NCBI RefSeq assembly: GCF_900156025.1
Contig: NZ_FTMO01000011.1
Coordinates: 1-64,000, forward strand
Direction of reading: 5' to 3'
Length of the DNA: 64,000 bases
Origin: Allobosea sp. TND4EK4
GTDB taxonomy: Bacteria; Pseudomonadota; Alphaproteobacteria; Rhizobiales; Beijerinckiaceae
Positions 62,923-64,000 of this stretch are shown one piece after another. The notes under the pieces were generated by a model. That model saw nothing but the letters and a program-made list of their open reading frames with translations. It was not told where the DNA came from and did no database searches. Every line of letters begins with the position of its first letter. Within the stretch, counting starts at the first letter, position 1. A program made the translations under genes and the position numbers.

Positions 62923-64000
62923 CAGGCAGCTTCCCGGACGCAGTAGCTCTCGCCGAAGGGCAGGTCGGTCCGCAGCGCGGAGACGTCCTGCCCCGAGCGG
63001 ATGAGCCGCAGATAGAACAGCGCGCCCTGGGTCTCGCCGACGAGGATGCAGCCGACGAGGCGCCCCTCGCGCAGCACGAACTTGCGGTAGACCCCGGCAT
63101 CGGGATCGCGCAGGACGATGGTCTCGCACCCGTCATCCGCCTCGACGGTGCCGGCGGAGAATACGCCGACGCCGGAGACCTTGAGGTTGGTCGCCAGCAG
63201 CGAACCCGCATAATGCGCGTCTTTGCCGGCGAGACCGGCGGCCAGCACGCGGGCCTGCTCATAGGCCGGTTCGACCAGCCCATAGACCTGACCGCGATGC
63301 TGGATGCACTCCCCGAGCCCGAAGATATCCGGGTCTTCCGTCGCGAGCCGGTCGTCGACGAGGATGCCGCGCTCGACAGAGAGCCCGGCCGCCCGGGCGA
63401 GATCGGCGTTCGGGCGCACACCGATCGCGACGACGACCAGTTCGGCGGGGATGACGCTGCCGTCGCTCAGCACCACTCCTTCCACCTTGTCGGTGCCGAT
63501 GAAGTGGTCCGTGGCGCTGTTCAGGCGGATCTCGACCCCGCGATAGTCGATGGCGGTCGCCAGCATCGCCGCACCCTCGGCGTCCAGCTGCCGCTCCATC
63601 AGCCGGTCGGCGAGATGGACGAGCGTGACGCGCCCGCCCGCCCGAGCGAGTCCCGTCGCGGCTTCCAGCCCGAGCAGCCCGCCTCCGATGACGACGATTC
63701 GGGCGCCCCGCTCGGCCTGCGGCCGCATCGCGCCGACATCGGACATCTCGCGGAAGGTCTGTATGCCGGGCAACTCGGCCCCCGGACAGGCGAGCCGGAC
63801 GGGCTTGGAGCCGGTGGCGAGGACCAGCTTGCCGTAGGGCAGGCAGAGCCCGCCGGCGAGCGCCACCGTCCGGGCCGCCCGGTCGATCGCCGTGACGGCC
63901 CTGCCGTAGAAGGTCGAGACGCCGCGCGCCCGCCACCACGCGGCGGGCTTCAGCTCGAGGTCGTTCGCCGCGATCTCGCCCGCCAGAAACGGGGAGAGCA
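62922..64000 (-). CDS. NAD(P)H/FAD-dependent nitrite-reductase-like oxidoreductase, C-terminal part (cut by window edge)
   Basis: About 359 codons, open to the window edge, so the N-terminus lies outside. LSPFLAGEIAANDLELKPAA near the edge, KLVLATGSKPVRLACPG, the second nucleotide-binding RIVVIGGGLLGLEAATGLA, VVVAIGVRPNADLARAAG, DIFGLGECIQHRGQVYGLVEPAYEQ and a C-terminal ferredoxin-reductase-like end match the FAD domain of NirB. Without Fe-S or sirohaem regions it is a stand-alone reductase, in this position probably the electron-transfer partner of NasA (NasB role). Confidence 0.9.
   Translation of the reverse strand, partial: LSPFLAGEIAANDLELKPAAWWRARGVSTFYGRAVTAIDRAARTVALAGGLCLPYGKLVLATGSKPVRLACPGAELPGIQTFREMSDVGAMRPQAERGARIVVIGGGLLGLEAATGLARAGGRVTLVHLADRLMERQLDAEGAAMLATAIDYRGVEIRLNSATDHFIGTDKVEGVVLSDGSVIPAELVVVAIGVRPNADLARAAGLSVERGILVDDRLATEDPDIFGLGECIQHRGQVYGLVEPAYEQARVLAAGLAGKDAHYAGSLLATNLKVSGVGVFSAGTVEADDGCETIVLRDPDAGVYRKFVLREGRLVGCILVGETQGALFYLRLIRSGQDVSALRTDLPFGESYCVREAA

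Overview
The window is chromosomal DNA from a GC-rich alphaproteobacterium, most likely of the order Hyphomicrobiales; the gene set resembles a Bosea-type soil or plant-associated bacterium, although the genus is a guess. The pointers are FixNOQP/FixGHIS with an adjacent FnrN-HemN pair, a LOV-domain HWE-type histidine kinase, NasA/NirA-type nitrate assimilation, a two-domain 3-dehydroshikimate dehydratase and an ACAD-APH gene pair. No rRNA, tRNA, CRISPR array, insertion sequence or phage gene was seen. Genes are densely packed, with many 1-8 base overlaps, so most belong to long operons.

Layout. 1-1164: 5' part of an FtsK-type translocase without membrane segments. 1376-4238: acyl-CoA dehydrogenase, APH-like kinase and a convergent HAD phosphatase, the three parts found fused in vertebrate ACAD10. 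4270-5082: MipA/OmpV outer-membrane protein. 5177-8286: sigma-54 response regulator and its kinase. 8316-14564: tightly coupled operon of HAD phosphatase, class III aminotransferase, divergent arginase-fold enzyme, SMR-type transporter, esterase, FemAB-like acyltransferase, second SMR-type transporter and DUF2147 protein, with a divergent XRE-cupin regulator at 14824. This is the best candidate for an undescribed biosynthesis-and-export or lipid-modification system. 15419-18445: three-gene phosphorelay operon. 18632-22280: FlbD-like small protein, leuA, and an anion transporter.

22288-30491: TetR regulator divergent from an eight-gene operon that should import quinate/shikimate (ABC transporter) and convert it to protocatechuate (AroQ, AroE-like dehydrogenase, QuiC). 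30526-33872: cobalamin riboswitch, then a Zur-like palindrome, then a BtuFCD-type importer. 33888-35411: LOV histidine kinase. 35528-45631: micro-oxic respiration block, read leftward as hemN, fnrN, fixNOQP, fixGHIS, with FNR/FixK boxes ahead of hemN and fixN. 45766-55021: sugar ABC importer with SDR, 3-hydroxyacid dehydrogenase, BKACE and SMP-30 lactonase under a divergent GntR regulator, read as a non-phosphorylating sugar oxidation route ending in beta-keto acid cleavage. 55077-64000: nitrate assimilation, read leftward as FAD reductase (cut by the window edge), NasA, NrtB, NrtD, NirA and a CysJ-like reductase.

The genes work in five functional groups: oxygen-limited respiration and haem synthesis under FnrN; nitrate assimilation; catabolism of plant-derived hydroaromatic acids and an unknown sugar; vitamin/metal uptake; and signalling (five histidine-kinase-type proteins). 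All domain calls were made by eye from translated sequence and known family motifs; no database search was run.
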